NCBI GenBank assembly: GCA_000310025.1
Contig: FN649758.1
Location: 1,134,226 to 1,191,307, forward strand
From: Ectocarpus siliculosus
Taxonomy: Eukaryota; Sar; Phaeophyceae; Ectocarpales; Ectocarpaceae
Direction: 5' to 3'
Length of the DNA stretch: 57,082 nt
Below, piece by piece: positions 1 to 13,590 of this stretch. The translations under genes and the position numbers were made by a program. The notes under the pieces are model-generated. The model saw only the letters and a list, made by a program, of their open reading frames with translations. It had not been told where the DNA came from and searched no databases. Within the stretch, counting starts at the first letter, position 1. The number at the start of each line of letters is the position of its first letter.

Positions 1-3000
1 GTTGGATTCTTCGTTCTACCACATACAATTTCGCGTGGTCGAGACCTTCATCGACCGTACTCTGTATCGACCTACATGTAGGTACAAGCTCGTTTGGCGA
101 CATTTGGTGACGCCGTTTTGGATTGAACTTTACATGAGAAACGCGAAGAGCTGGTTTCCGGAAGTCATTGAAGAACTCCGGCAGTTGATCTCAAGCTCGA
201 GCTCAATGTGCTTAGGGAAACCGAGAAACAGCCGCTCTTGCATGGAGCAGCTGTGTCCTGCTTTTACCGAGAGAGAGGCCAACGGATATCATGGCAATAG
301 AATCGTATCCATGGTCGTATGAACATCGAGGCGTCCGGGTTTCCAGTAATGATGCTTTCGCACGATAACCAGCTGTTCGTTGCTCGTGCCTCTCTCACAC
401 ACGCGTCGTCACCAAGCGAGTTTTGAGGGGTACTCTCTTCTGCAATCAGGTTGCCAAAAGGCATACAGGTATCTCCTTTAAGGCAAAGGTACGTTGGATT
501 CTTCGTTCTACCACATACAATTTCGCGTGGTCGAGACCTTCATCGACCGTACTCTGTATCGACCTACATGTAGGTATAAGCTCGTTTGGCGACATTTGGT
601 GACGCCGTTTTGGATTGAACTTTACATGAGAAACGCGAAGAGCTGGTTTCCGGAAGTCATTGAAGAACTCCGGCAGTTGATCTCAAGCTCGAGCTCAATG
701 TCCTTAGGGAAACCGAGAAACAGCCGCTGTTGCATGGAGCGGCTGCGTCCTGCTTTTACCGAGAGAGAGGCCAACGGACATCATGGCAATAGAATCGTAT
801 CCATGGTCGTATGAACATCGAGGCGTCCGGGTTTCCAGTAATGATGCTTTCGCACGATAACCAGCTGTTCGTTGCTCGTGCCTCTCTCACACACGCGTCG
901 TCACCAAACGAGTTTTGAGGGGTACTCTCTTCTGCAATCAGGTTGCCAAAAGGCATACAGGCATCTCCTTTAAGGCAAAGGTACGTTGGATTCTTCGTTC
1001 TACCACATACAATTTCGCGTGGTCGAGACCTTCATCGACCGTACTCTGTATCGACCTACATGTAGGTATAAGCTCGTTTGGCGACATTTGGTGACGCCGT
1101 TTTGGATTGAACTTTACATGAGAAACGCGAAGAGCTGGTTTCCGGAAGTCATTGAAGAACTCCGGCAGTTGATCTCAAGCTCGAGCTCAATGTGCTTAGG
1201 GAAACCGAGCAACAGCCGCTCTTGCATGGAGCGGCTGCGTCCTGCTTTTACCGAGAGAGAGGCCAACGGACATCATGGCAATAGAATCGTATCCATGGTC
1301 GTATGAACATCGAGGCGTCCGGGTTTCCAGTAATGATGCTTTCGCACGATAACCAGCTGTTCGTTGCTCGTGCCTCTCTCACACACGCGTCGTCACCAAG
1401 CGAGTTTTGAGGGGTACTCTCTTCTGCAATCAGGTTGCCAAAAGGCATACAGGCATCTCCTTTAAGGCAAAGGTACGTTGGATTCTTCGTTCTACCACGT
1501 ACAATTTCGCGTGGTCGAGACCTTCATCGACCGTACTCTGTATCGACCTACATGTAGGTACAAGCTCGTTTGGCGACATTTGGTGACGCCGTTTTGGATT
1601 GAACTTTACATGAGAAACGCGAAGAGCTTGGTTTCCGGAAGTCATTGAAGAACTCCGGCAGTTGATCTCAAGCTCGAGCTCAATGTGCTTAGGGAAACCG
1701 AGAAACAGCCGCTGTTGCATGGAGCAGCTGTGTCCTGCTTTTACCGAGAGAGAGGCCAACGGACATCATGGCAATAGAATCGTATCCATGGTCGTATGAA
1801 CATCGAGGCGTCCGGGTTTCCAGTAATGATGCTTTCGCACGATAACCAGCTGTTCGTTGCTCGTGCCTCTCTCACACACGCGTCGTCACCAAACGAGTTT
1901 TGAGGGGTACTCTCTTCTGCAATCAGGTTGCCAAAAGGCATACAGGTATCTCCTTTAAGGCAAAGGTACGTTGGATTCTTCGTTCTACCACGTACAATTT
2001 CGCGTGGTCGAGACCTTCATCGACCGTACTCTGTATCGACCTACATGTAGGTATAAGCTCGTTTGGCGACATTTGGTGACGCCGTTTTGGATTGAACTTT
2101 ACATGAGAAACGCGAAGAGCTGGTTTCCGGAAGTCATTGAAGAACTCCGGCAGTTGATCTCAAGCTCGAGCTCAATGTGCTTAGGGAAACCGAGAAACAG
2201 CCGCTTTTGCATGGAGCGGCTGTGTCTTGCTTTCACCGAGAGAGAGGCCAACGGACATCATGGCAATAGAATCGTATCCATGGTCGTATGAACATCGAGG
2301 CGTCCGGGTTTCCAGTAATGATGCTTTCGCACGATAACCAGCTGTTCGTTGCTCGTGCCTCTCTCACACACGCGTCGTCACCAAACGAGTTTTGAGGGGT
2401 ACTCTCTTCTGCAATCAGGTTGCCAAAAGGCATACAGGCATCTCCTTTAAGGCAAAGGTACGTTGGATTCTTCGTTCTACCACATACAATTTCGCGTGGT
2501 CGAGACCTTCATCGACCGTACTCTGTATCGACCTACATGTAGGTATAAGCTCGTTTGGCGACATTTGGTGACGCCGTTTTGGATTGAAGCTTACATGAGA
2601 AACGCGAAGAGCTGGTTTCCGGAAGTCATTGAAGAACTCCGGCAGTTGATCTCAAGCTCGAGCTCAATGTGCTTAGGGAAACCGAGAAACAGACGCTGTT
2701 GCATGGAGCGGCTGTGTCTTGCTTTCACCGAGAGAGAGGCCAACGGACATCATGGCAATCGAATCGTATCCATGGTCGTATGAACATCGAGGCGTCCGGG
2801 TTTCCAGTAATGATGCTTTCGCACGATAACCAGCTGTTCGTTGCTCGTGCCTCTCTCACACACGCGTCGTCACCAAACGAGTTTTGAGGGGTACTCTCTT
2901 CTGCAATCAGGTTGCCAAAAGGCATACAGGCATCTCCTTTAAGGCAAAGGTACGTTGGATTCTTCGTTCTACCACATACAATTTCGCGTGGTCGAGACCT

Positions 3001-3373
3001 TCATCGACCGTACTCTGTATCGACCTACATGTAGGTATAAGCTCGTTTGGCGACATTTGGTGACGCCGTTTTGGATTGAAGCTTACATGAGAAACGCGAA
3101 GAGCTGGTTTCCGGAAGTCATTGAAGAACTCCGGCAGTTGATCTCAAGCTCGAGCTGAATGTGCTTAGGGAAACCGAGAAACAGCCGCTGTTGCATGGAG
3201 CGGCTGTGTCCTGCTTTTACCGAGAGAGAGGCCAACGGACATCATGGCAATAGAATCGTATCCATGGTCGTATGAACATCGAGGCGTCCGGGTTTCCAGT
3301 AATGATGCTTTCGCACGATAACCAGCTGTTCGTTGCTCGTGCCTCTCTCACACACGCGTCGTCACCAAATGAG
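1..3373. repeat. 492-bp tandem satellite array, seven copies, left end outside window
   Basis: Units begin (TTGGATTC) at 2, 494, 986, 1478, 1971, 2463 and 2955, a 492-bp period with one extra base in unit 4 (an added T near 1627). The last unit is partial and its similarity stops at about 3373. Every unit carries the 14-bp perfect palindrome ACCTACATGTAGGT (first at 70-83). Copies differ by a few substitutions each, and neighbours share variants: units 2 and 3 are alike, 5 and 6 are alike, and 1 and 4 share three variants. A 106-codon plus frame is open in five units, but its first codon is TTG; it is frameshifted in unit 4 and stopped early in unit 7. It is therefore treated as non-coding satellite. 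The period is close to three times 164 bp, within the range of nucleosome repeat lengths. Confidence 0.95.
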
Positions 3374-3575
3374 ATCGTGGGCTTGTCCCAAAGGCAATGG
3401 GGTTGTCGAAGGTACACATCGGCTTACGTATGTTTTTGTGGCGGGAAGATTTCTGGTGGGCGCAGTTGGGCTGGAATGTACGCGAAACGGGCCTCAAGGT
3501 TGAAAGAGGTAACGTAAAGATGGCTGTAGCGATGCGAGGCCTAGAGAATCTACTGCAGACATTCAGCATGGTAAA

Positions 3576-3720
3576 GTCACTCGTGTTGACTCTGCTGGCG
3601 TGCTGGCGTGGTACCCAATAGCTGGGACTGTTACTCAGTTGCCTACATATTGAGATGTGTCACTCGTTTTGACTCTGCTGGCGTGGTACCCAATAGCTGG
3701 GACTGTTACCCAGTTGCCTA
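3576..3720. repeat. short imperfect direct duplication
   Basis: The segment 3576-3645 is repeated at 3659-3720 with two substitutions. The first copy carries an extra 8-bp internal duplication (GCTGGCGT twice), which accounts for its 70 versus 62 bp. It sits just past the satellite edge. No coding signal is seen. Confidence 0.85.
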
Positions 3721-5324
3721 TTTTATATGAGGTGTGGCTATGGAGTCAATTAGGAGGTGGTCCAAGGGGATACTGAACAAAACTTAGTTAAGACGGACTC
3801 CCACCGGTTTCAGCGTTTCGTGTGTTTCGATTGCTTTCCTTTCCCCAGCATCTACAACCCCTGGATGGTATGTGCAAAGTCTTGAACGCTCGCTAAAGCT
3901 GGACGAATTCACACTGTCGGCGCTGGCTTGAAGATGGGACGATTATCAATCGCGCTTGCCACCTACCTCGCTGGCGCCATTGAATGGCCGTGCAGTCTTT
4001 GGTACAGAGGATGGCTCTGTGTCAAAGATACGAGAGCCCCGCATGTCGTGACATGAATCACGCAATTAGGTGGATCACCCTTTGTCCAAATCAAGCGGTT
4101 GGCGTGCTGCGGCCGCCATCGGGCCCCAAGACGTTTCGACGCGGCCGGGAATCACAGCAAGAACATTTATCACGGTACCTCTACTTGCCTCATCTGATCG
4201 ACGGTGGCGCTGGTGTTCCAGAATGGCGCACTCATTCTGCCGGCTTGCCGATGGACACATTTACGACAGAGAGGGAGTGACAACGAGGGAGAGGAAGAAT
4301 GGATAGACGCGAGGAGGTCAGAAACATCAGAGGGGACGGGGGTGGTTGTAATGGGAGTACGGTTGATTGTTTTTTGTGCTAGAAAAATGCTGTCCTCGCC
4401 CGTTCGGTCTATGGCCGGATTGGTGTTGATGCTGAAATAATGGAGGTCGCCCGTCGTCTCCTTCGCCGAGTGACAGCGGAATACCATCGTTGCCCATAAC
4501 CCGTGTTCCATAGAATGTATCGTGCACCTATCCTATCTATTAGATCTAAGGTTTAGCAATATTGATCATAAGATATGTCGGCCGGCTCTTGGCTTCCCAC
4601 TGGAACAGTGTGATCTCCCGGGACGGACGCCAGGCGCTGCCGGAAAAGTAATTTTTCGTGCTTCTACAAGTGATCCGCTGGGATTAAAGAATTTTTGACA
4701 GACTAGCCAGCACTGACTGTGAGTGGTGTAATGGTTCAGAAATATTGAATAGAACGGGGTCGATCGTCTGTATCCCGGCTAGTTTTCCTGAATTTTCGTT
4801 TGGGAAATAATTAAATCGGGCCGTTGAGGACGTCGGGGGTCCGCTTTTGTTGGTGCTTCGAAGTATTATTTTTTGAAGGGTGTACCCCACTATGGGCAGT
4901 TGACTTGTGACCACGGAAGGCGTCTGCCGCGTCAGTTGGACCAATGCGGACATTAGAAGGTACAGAGCGGAGACAGGAAGACAACAACAACCACCACCAT
5001 GGAGTGGAACAGTCTGCAATTTTGTCCACGGAGTAATGCCACGGTATAGTGTGGGGGCATGTTCTAGGGCCTGGACTACGTACACCCGGTCGATCGACCA
5101 CGTTGCCCAAAGCTGCCCACAGCTCTCTTGATTACGTGCGTTCGACGAAACGACTTTCTGGGCAGGCAGCGACTTCGGGTGTCTGGTGGTGTACGCAACA
5201 ACGAGAAAAATTTCCGTTTGTTGAGTGAAGATACAGGCGTCGCTTTTCCTGCATACCATAAAAACAAGATGGTGTACTTATCGCGTCATATGGCTTCAAG
5301 ACGGGTGATGCCCGAACTAGTGGC
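3721..5324. other. no gene recognised
   Basis: Open frames here (for example minus 4684-5259 and plus 4204-4440) lack recognisable domains, and the plus one opens at GTG. The plus frame 4204-4440 has moderately coding-like codons and could be an exon fragment, but no clear splice sites were found. Nothing else is supported. Confidence 0.4.
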
Positions 5325-5665
5325 TCGCTAGATTCAGGCGAGGGTATGTGTGGAGCTAAGTTGATAGGGTTGTTTTATAGCCTATTTCTGTTGCTGTCTT
5401 GTTTGGCCCGTCTATATTGCTGCTGTAGTGTAGCTTCTCACCATATCAAATTTGGAGATGCAAGTCTACCCGCTGGATTTACCCGCTGGCGCTGACATAT
5501 TTTCAGTGGTCACCGGTTGGCGCGGTCGATGCTACTACCTACCTATGGACTTGCCAGCATCTGGCGTGGAGGGATACAGGGCGGCAACTCCACGGCTTGC
5601 CACCACACTAGCATTTGCAGTTGATCTATCGATGATCTGTCAGTACGCCAGAAAACCCAAAAGCG
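5325..5665 (+). repeat. dispersed repeat family 1, copy A
   Basis: This segment is clearly related to 39517-40110. Shared blocks include a lead of the form TAGRTTCRGGCGAGG, the phrase GGCGTGGAGGGAYACAGGGC, and the tail around CTGTAGACCCAAAAG or its variant. Copy B is longer because it holds extra internal sequence. A shorter related block with CGGTCGAYG followed by TAATAAT is also found at 46795-46845 in an intron. No transposase-like frame was seen, so the family class is unknown. Confidence 0.7.
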
Positions 5666-8600
5666 TTAAGATATGTACAGTACATATGATTGCACGTACG
5701 TCATCACCATGAAAGATCGCTGATGGACGAGAGATCGCGGATTAACAGCTGGTGAGCGACAGGGCTTCTCGAGGCAAACGAGCAACCAGCACCGGTGGGC
5801 AGCACATGCACACGCGTGTCGTGAGCATGTGTCATCACCATTGCACTTCGTACATGGATAATCGTGGGGATACACCCAAGATGTTCCATTCCCGAGACCA
5901 TATCTATTGATATCTTTCATGGTCAAAGACGGACACGAAGTCTACACACACGCGCCTCACGAGGGCAGTAGTATACAGTAGTATCAGGAATAAAACCTTC
6001 GAGAAACATAGTTGCTCTTCGTCCAACTCGATACTACGTAGAAAGGCTTACCGTAGGACCGGCCTCTGCTGACCCGGCCGCTGTGAGGGGATGGAAGAGG
6101 AAGTGATGCGGGTGTGTTGTGGGCGAAAGAGGGAGAGACTGGCCAGCACGGAAAAAATATGCGGCACAACTACATGTACACTTAATTAACCCGTTGTGCA
6201 CACAGCGGGAAGCTATGTACCACATGTAAGCAGGCAGGGGCAAGTAGTCTCGATATGTTCTCCGAGTACTTGACATCAACCATCCATCCGTTCATGCCAA
6301 ACATATGGTTGGGCATGTGTCGCCACCTAATATATTCTGGACATCAGTTATGCACCTACCTGTGGGAGGGTATGCGTGGACGCACCACCACCAGACGGGG
6401 TAATGGAGCAATCATACGGTGCGACATGACCCGATATCCAAACCTATCCACCCGTGCCGTGTCCTCACGAAATCATCTTGCTGTCTTGGAACTTCAGAAG
6501 AAGGTGTGCCTGTAATGCCATGTGCCATGGATTCCAATGTTGCAGCTGTATCCGTGAGAGTTGCCCCACGCCAAGCGTGCCTCTACCAACACCATGACCG
6601 TTCACTCCCTTCGCGCTTGAACGTATTTACCCACAGGGGGATTTTTTTTTCTCTTTCGCAATGTCTCGTCGCGAGAAGGCCGTGACAACTGCCTAATGTT
6701 GAATTTTAATTTTCCAATACCCCGGCTACCGCCTTGTAGTAGCAACAAGGTCGCGTGTACAACGGAAACAGTGAAACAGAAACCTGTGTTGACGATCTCT
6801 CCTTCTTTCGCTCAGAACATACCCATCTCTCACCCCCGCTTCCGTTCCCTCACATCGGCCGGTACCGCACATGTTAGCCCAAAGGAGGTAGGTTCATGTG
6901 GAACCGAGTTGAACGATGTGCCACAAGGGTTACCTAAGGTTGCTTGTATTTTCCTACACATCATGCATTCAATGCTCCTGTCGTGCATTTCGACCACGTA
7001 GACTCGACACCCATTATACAGTAGACTACATGTAGCTCGTCACGGAACAATCATCGAGTGCGTCCCCGACGATCACCGAGAAAACAACACATTGAAGCGG
7101 TGATTGTGGCGCACAAACTTCCTACGTCCGTTTTGTGCTGCCCGTCGACACACATTGCTAATTCATTCTCTCAGGACGTTCATCCATGCTATTTATTTGC
7201 TTCAAACACGAAGTGGGCCATTCAGCGGCCAACAGGCAGGTCTTGGCCTTTAGAAGTCATGATTCTCGAGACATCGTTGTTCATCACAGCTCATCTGCGT
7301 GAATATTGCTGAGCGAGAACGATTCCTCCTATCGCTTGCACAACGTTTCTCGTGAATGCGGTCCAATTCCCTTCACGGACGAGCGAGCGAGCACACTCTC
7401 TATCGCGTGTGTGCTCGTAGCCTACTATTTTGTATCTGGTTGTCGGGTCAGCGGTGAACAGCTCACATTATCATCACGGGTGTTGCTAAAGAGCAAAACA
7501 GGCGCCGCACTTGAAGATTTGATGGCACGGAGAGGGCCGGTAGAAACATAATCTCCAATGATTCATCCAAGGGATCGATGCAATAGTGCACCAGAAATAT
7601 GCCGGCTGTACGTGTAGCGCATGCATGGTGTGGCCTGTGTCAGGATCGTGCGTGGTAGACAAAAGAATAGTTGAACCCCCGCAAATCATGCCAACCGGTG
7701 CAAATCGTTCTCCACTACTCGATGAATGCATCGCAGATCTTGGTACAAATTGAAGCAACACAAGACGACTACTGCATACATAGTCAAACTTAGGTGTTTT
7801 TTGCATTCCAAAGTTGGGCGCGATGTGCCAATCAATGTGGCAAGGGTTCATGCGACCACAATGTAGCCCAGGGAGGTTCAAGCACGATGCCGTTAAAATA
7901 CTGTTGGTTGGAATAGCTCGGGCGTGTGTCCACTGCTGGGCAGCTGTCACCACCGAAATGAGCGAAGCGCGTGCGTCCCTGCCGTGTTGAGGCATACTCA
8001 TGATCGCGATACCCGCAGCGGGTCGGTATCGATGTTGGTCGCGGTTTCATTTACGTCCAGGTGCAAGGAGGAATTATCCATTTGGCCGGACAATACCCAC
8101 TGGCGGCCTCCCTACCATATCTTGTGCTACTGTAGGTCCAGATATCAATCCAAACGAGCCCCTCCCCGTACTACGCACTCACTCGTGGTCGCACGCGCAC
8201 ATCACAGGTCTGCCAAGTGTTCTCAGCGGCTGTGCGCCTAGATTTGAGCGTTCCATACACACAGGGTCCCACCAGGGCGAGACAAAGAGACTGCCCGATC
8301 GTTCTACTGCATGTACAGATTGCCGAACACATGAAAGTATGCCGCGGGGGCGGGGGGCATGCTCGTGAACGTGCACCGTAGAGTAGTGTGCCGCGACGCC
8401 CAAAGTGCGCGGTGGTGATGGGGGTTTCCGGGGAACAGAGAAAAGGGTAGCGAAGACATAGATGGTAACCAGGGTGCATTCACGACATAAACCTTACCAA
8501 TTCGTGAACATCATACAACATATGGTAGGCTATATCTAGGCAATGCCGGTGACTATATTAGGGACAAAACGCATCCATTTCGACGTTTCAGGTTTTGGTA

Positions 8601-11430
8601 GAGCCGTGATCGGTATCTGGCATTTGTAATCCTGACGTGATGAACAATCGATATTCCGGTTTGGCGTATCATCGCCACTTCCAAAGACCTCGGCATGCCC
8701 GTGTACTTCTGGTCCCCACGCACATGACGTACCGCTCGCCGTCCTGCCATCGTTTCTGGCCACGGTGTTTGGCCAAGAAGAATGCAGAAGCCAACAAACC
8801 CATCCGCACCGCCAGGGTTGAAGATCACGTCATTCCTGGTCTCGGGATAGCCACGGGTGGCACATACAGCGCCAGTGCCATGGTCAGCAAAAATATCGAC
8901 GGGAGGGAGTGGCAGCCACAGCTTCGGTGGAAGCCACACCCACGCCACCACGAGCAACGCGGCTAAAGGTGGTGGTCTGTAGCAGCGTTTCATCACCTCC
9001 CGCCGCGGGGCGAACGTTTCAGTCATCCTTGGCCGACAGCAGGAGGTGCATACCACGGTTGTCTTCGCATGCATCGAACGAGTTGTCTCCCAACTCTTCA
9101 GCGTTACATTCAACCCTTCACACAGCACAACATTGGAGATTAGATGATGTGCTACTTTACGACACAAGGTGATGGATACTTTCCCCTCGCCCCTCCTGCA
9201 TTAATATAGGACGTTCAGCCACAACTGAGAGCTACTTGAAAATAACCCCTCGGCCGCAACACAGAAAAACCGACACAACACTTCTAACGGTTCATCTTCG
9301 CCTTCACCTCCACGCCCGAAATTGGCAACATCTGGCTGCCGAAAGATCTGGCTGCCGTGAACAGAAGCAGTCAATACTAACAGGGAGGGGTCAAGTATCG
9401 GACCGACGCCAAGCAGTCCCCACGCCTCAACGCCTTTGAAAGAGATCGTCCGCACGACTAAAGAAGAACGCCCCGAAGTTGACAATGACATGGACAGCAG
9501 GCCACCAGGGTTCCCCAACCGTCACAAGAACTGCGACCGTTGCGTCGCATAGAAGATCAGTGGAGAGGGTGGTAGAATAGAGTGAGCGCTACATGTAAGA
9601 TAGGAATGGTGCTTGCAAGCCCGCACTACAGTATTAGTTCACGACAGAAACTGGCGTGGCACATGTGGTCGGAAATCGGACAATCTCAGTGAAACTTCTT
9701 GTCGGCCATGAAGGAGCAGAATGTCGTGAAATGTTGGCGAATGTCTCGTTTTCAGTCGGGTGTCCAATTTCCCAGAGTCCCAGAGCCCTCTTTGTCCTTA
9801 TCGATTATTTTGTCTTGCTTGCTGTTGCTGCAGACGTTAGCTTGATTGATCAGAATCATAACCACATCTTTCACATTATGAATACGACTGATGGTATGAA
9901 CATCTTCAACTGCGGAACCATACGGAACAAGGTAGACGAGGCACATGGTAGAATATACCGTAGGCTATCGTCTCAGGGCCTGCTGTACATTCCATGTTGA
10001 TATTGTTCTTGCGGGGCATGAAGTATGGCGGATCACTCAGGCGAGACAACCCACCGCATCAGGAAGCACATGAAGCGGCCTGCCTGTGATATGAACCAAC
10101 ATACATCCCTTCATGTAGCATTGGCCGGTGACTAACCAACGCGCTTGCGTTGTGCACTTGCCGCAACAGATAAAATGTTCGGAGCCGTTTGAGAGAAGGA
10201 TACCCTGCCAGTCATGTGGAATTAATGGGGTTGGTGGCGTCTTCTCTGACCGGCGAAAGACGGGACCTAAGCCAACAAAAGTTGAAGGTATACGGAGGTC
10301 AGCGGGAGGGTAATCTGTCACCCAGCGCCGAATGGTTGGCACGGGATAGAAAGGTGTATGACGTAGTACAGTAGATTTTCGGTTGGGTTTGCTGCCTCGC
10401 TTGATCAACACAGCGCAGAGACAGTTGAAATTCTTCTCACCTCCCCCCCAATTTTTTGCATGTTTTTCCGATCCATTCTCCGCACGAAGCGGGGGGGCGT
10501 ATTGGATCAATATCTGCCCTCCATATGAGAGAGGATCTTCCCTCCCAGTGGATAACGGCGTACTGGTGAGTTGTGTAGAGGGATAACCCCGTGGATAAAT
10601 GGGTGGGTCAGTGATTGAACATGGTTGGTGTATCTCCTTTGGTCCTGCAGCAAAATATCACTAGATTGATACAACAGGGTAAATTAAACTCATGGAGAGT
10701 GAACTGAAGTGGTGAACCGAAAAAGTTAAATTTGTTGGTGGATAATTATTTCATGGTCCCCCTCATGTGTGAACTTGAGACTTTTCTTCGATCAGTTTTT
10801 CACTCGGCACGGTCCTTCTCTCGCATGTGAAAACGGCATTCATTCCTCCAGGAGACTCGCGGATCTCGATGCCGAAAGGTTCAAAGCCGCACCAAACGTG
10901 GTCGCTAACTCAAACGCCGAAAGCAGCAGTCCTCGGAAGCAATTGAGGGTGACCATGCATGCCATCGGCGACAGGTTGACGGTCAGGTGGGAGTTTCACA
11001 TACGATTGTACTGCTGTGGAAAATGAAATTTCAGTGCGTTCACAAAATATTTACACATTCGCATTGTCAAAAAAGCGTTGTTAGGCAGAGCAGAGTCATG
11101 GACAGTCAAGGACGCATTCGTAGAGAGGGAGTTGGCCGCGAAGTGGCGCTGCTTTTGCGGATCCAATGTACTACTCGTAGGCATACACTCTTGACAATAA
11201 TCGCCGTCATAACGTAACGACCATCTCAACAGAGAATAGCCCATCAGAGTCCGTGGCTCATGGGTTCACTGAATGTTCAACATTCGAACTTATGGGTTCC
11301 CATCATTTGCAGCAGGTGCTCCTCAACGAAAATCAGCGATATTGTTTTCAGCGACTAGTGGAATGTACGGAAGACACGTCGATGTAAACGACGCACACAC
11401 ATAGTCCTATGAACCAATATATCTCTAGTG
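5666..11430. other. long stretch without a supportable gene
   Basis: No splice-supported exon chain was found. The most coding-like piece is at 8553-9172, where both strands are open. The minus frame from ATG at 8991-8993 reads as a hydrophobic leader followed by a short polypeptide. The antisense plus frame (about 8774-8966) has a better charged-residue balance and codon pattern. The two readings exclude each other and neither is called. A minus frame at 9201-9518 and another at 10037-10510 are open, but the latter begins at TTG. TACATGTA octamers occur at 6171, 7027 and 9590. Confidence 0.35.
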
Positions 11431-11439
11431 GCCCCATGA

Positions 11440-12095
11440 AATCCCCGTCATTTGCAAAGAACTTGTTTATGCACAGAATGAACAATTGGCCCGCATGCAG
11501 TTCCCGTCTATCGCCCAAGGATAGCACTTTTCACGATTTCATTCGAATGCCTCATACTCTGAAGGAGTTCAATGAATGAAACGCATCGTTTTGATCGCAA
11601 GCAGCACCCCGTCGTATGCCGAATGAATATCGTTTCACAATTTCAGTGAGGGGCAGTGCACGGCTTTGCCCGAATGCAATGTTTGTCGTCTGCTGATCAC
11701 CCATACCAGTCGATCACGGTGTGACCTTTGCCCGAATCCAATGCCCGCTTTTCCCCCGATGATCGTTCTTTCAACACTTTCAGTGGAATTCAGCGTGTAC
11801 CTTTCCCTTCATTCAAGGTCACCTATAGCCGACCCCGGAAGGCTCCCAATTTTCATGAAGAACGATGTTCAGAGTCGCCCACATGCAATACTCGTATTGT
11901 TCCGAACAATCAAGCATTTCACAAATATTTCGATGAAGTACAAGTTGCAGTCTCGTTCATATAATGTTCTTCCACTGAACGAATAAATGATTCTCAATTT
12001 CAATGAATAGCAACGAACAGTTTTGCCCGCATTCAATACTCGTCTTTTGAGGATCGTTCAAACCATACGCAATTTTAATGGCATGAAACCCGTCC
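11440..12095. repeat. degenerate short-period repeat field (about 72-bp or a multiple)
   Basis: A motif of the form TTGCCCGMATNCAATRCYCG recurs near 11488, 11664, 11727, 11878 and 12022. It alternates with a second motif of the form ACAATTTCAGTGA near 11540, 11632, 11775, 11918, 11990 and 12068. Most spacings are near 72 or 144-151 bp. The copies are too diverged for exact borders by eye. No coding potential is visible. Confidence 0.45.
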
Positions 12096-13590
12096 AAGCG
12101 ACTTACTACCATGTGGTCGACCGTAGGTTGTGCGAAAATCAACAGTACCCAGTCGATCTGGGTGTTTGTATAATGAAGCTTCATCACGTCGAAAGCGATG
12201 ATGCGATGTAGCTGCAGAACATGTGATGAAGCCAAGCCTAGGGAACCAGAATGTGAGGCATCACTCATTCTTTGTGTATTCCACTCGTCCCAGCAACCAC
12301 TAGCCGAGAAGGGTCACTCTGCTTCGGCGGTTGTCTACACCGGTACGACATCAATTCACCACCATGGCTGGTTTGGCAATATTCGTTGTGCAGTTTGAAA
12401 CAATCATCATCTTCATCGGTAGCTGCCTACACAATAGTGAAGAGTCGGCCAACCTCTGTTGGGTTTGACCTCCGGCTAGCAACATCTGCCCCCTTCACAA
12501 CGCGCCTTCGAACACGTTGGTCTGTGCCCGCTTAACCAGCCACCGTATGGTATGCCGATGCGGTTGGCTGCCCCCCGGTTTGCCACTCCTTGTCGCCGCT
12601 TGATTTCCTGGGTGATTCGAACTTTTGCAGTTGTTAATATATGAGTTTCCCTCCGGCTTTGGCGAAAAGGTGGACCCAGAGAGCTTCACGCCAACTCAAG
12701 CTGGAGTTGGTCCGCCGGATGAACGAACGGGCGGAAGACCGTTGATAGAATTTCAGCTGTGAAACAGGGACGGCGAGCCCATTCGGCAAGAAACCGAAGG
12801 TTAGGTCCATGCAGAACGCTTAGGTTGAACGGGCTGCCCTTCATGTTCTATCACAGAAGTTGGTCGGTGTGAAAGTGTGACAGTTTCGCATGCCCTCGCG
12901 GTACAGTGATTTACGGTTATTCTATTCGTCTGGTAGCTTGGCTTTGCGACAATGGCATTGACACGGTCGAACAAGCAGCCATGATGTAGTTGAAATGTTG
13001 GGTTGAGGTATGAATAACCCGACACAAGTGACCGTCATGCTGGGGGAACCTACTTCTAATGCGTTCCATGTAGCTGTTGCGGCGTTGCGGAATCGCACTA
13101 GGCCCGCCGCGAAATGGTAAATCCGCAACACGGCACGGGGTCTCTGTTGCGGCTTTCCGGAACAAGAGAGTTAGAGAGCGCACATATTTTCGCCGCAGGC
13201 GAGAACAAATGTGCGGAACTTGATGTCTCGCCGTGAGGCGAGAAAATTGTTTGGACCCTTTTTTATTTTTGATACGAAGGAACGTTTAGAAGCGAGACGT
13301 TTTCAGAAATGGGTTCAAACATGGCAAAAATGTTGGCACGAGAAGAGAAAAGAGAGCACAGAAAACAGAAAACAAACAAAAAACAGAAAATACTCAAGGG
13401 AGGGGTGTAACTTGCCCATTGTACACCCACGGTGCCCCTTTTTGAATGGGCAATTGAACGCGGCTGTTGGGCACACAAGCCAGCTGCGGACGCAGCTAGC
13501 TACTACTACGCAGCAGACAGCGGTTCCCGCGGACACGCTGCAGCATGTCAACCTCTCAAGGAACATAAGAGAGTCCTATCGCGTTAGAAG
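12096..13590. other. no gene recognised; small hairpins
   Basis: No supported exon. Small foldbacks are present, for example TCTCGCC-gtga-GGCGAGA at 13226-13243, with a related GC-rich foldback about 30 bp upstream. The frame 13211-13627 opens at GTG and has no recognisable domain. Confidence 0.35.

Noticed and set aside
2-3417. 106-codon and 66-codon frames repeated in each satellite unit
   Set aside because: The plus frame opens at TTG and is broken in units 4 and 7. Copies differ without favouring silent changes, as expected for non-coding satellite whose period is a multiple of three.
8553-8993. Minus-strand secreted protein with a hydrophobic leader
   Set aside because: The antisense plus frame has better composition and codon pattern over the same bases. 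No splice support exists for the minus reading.
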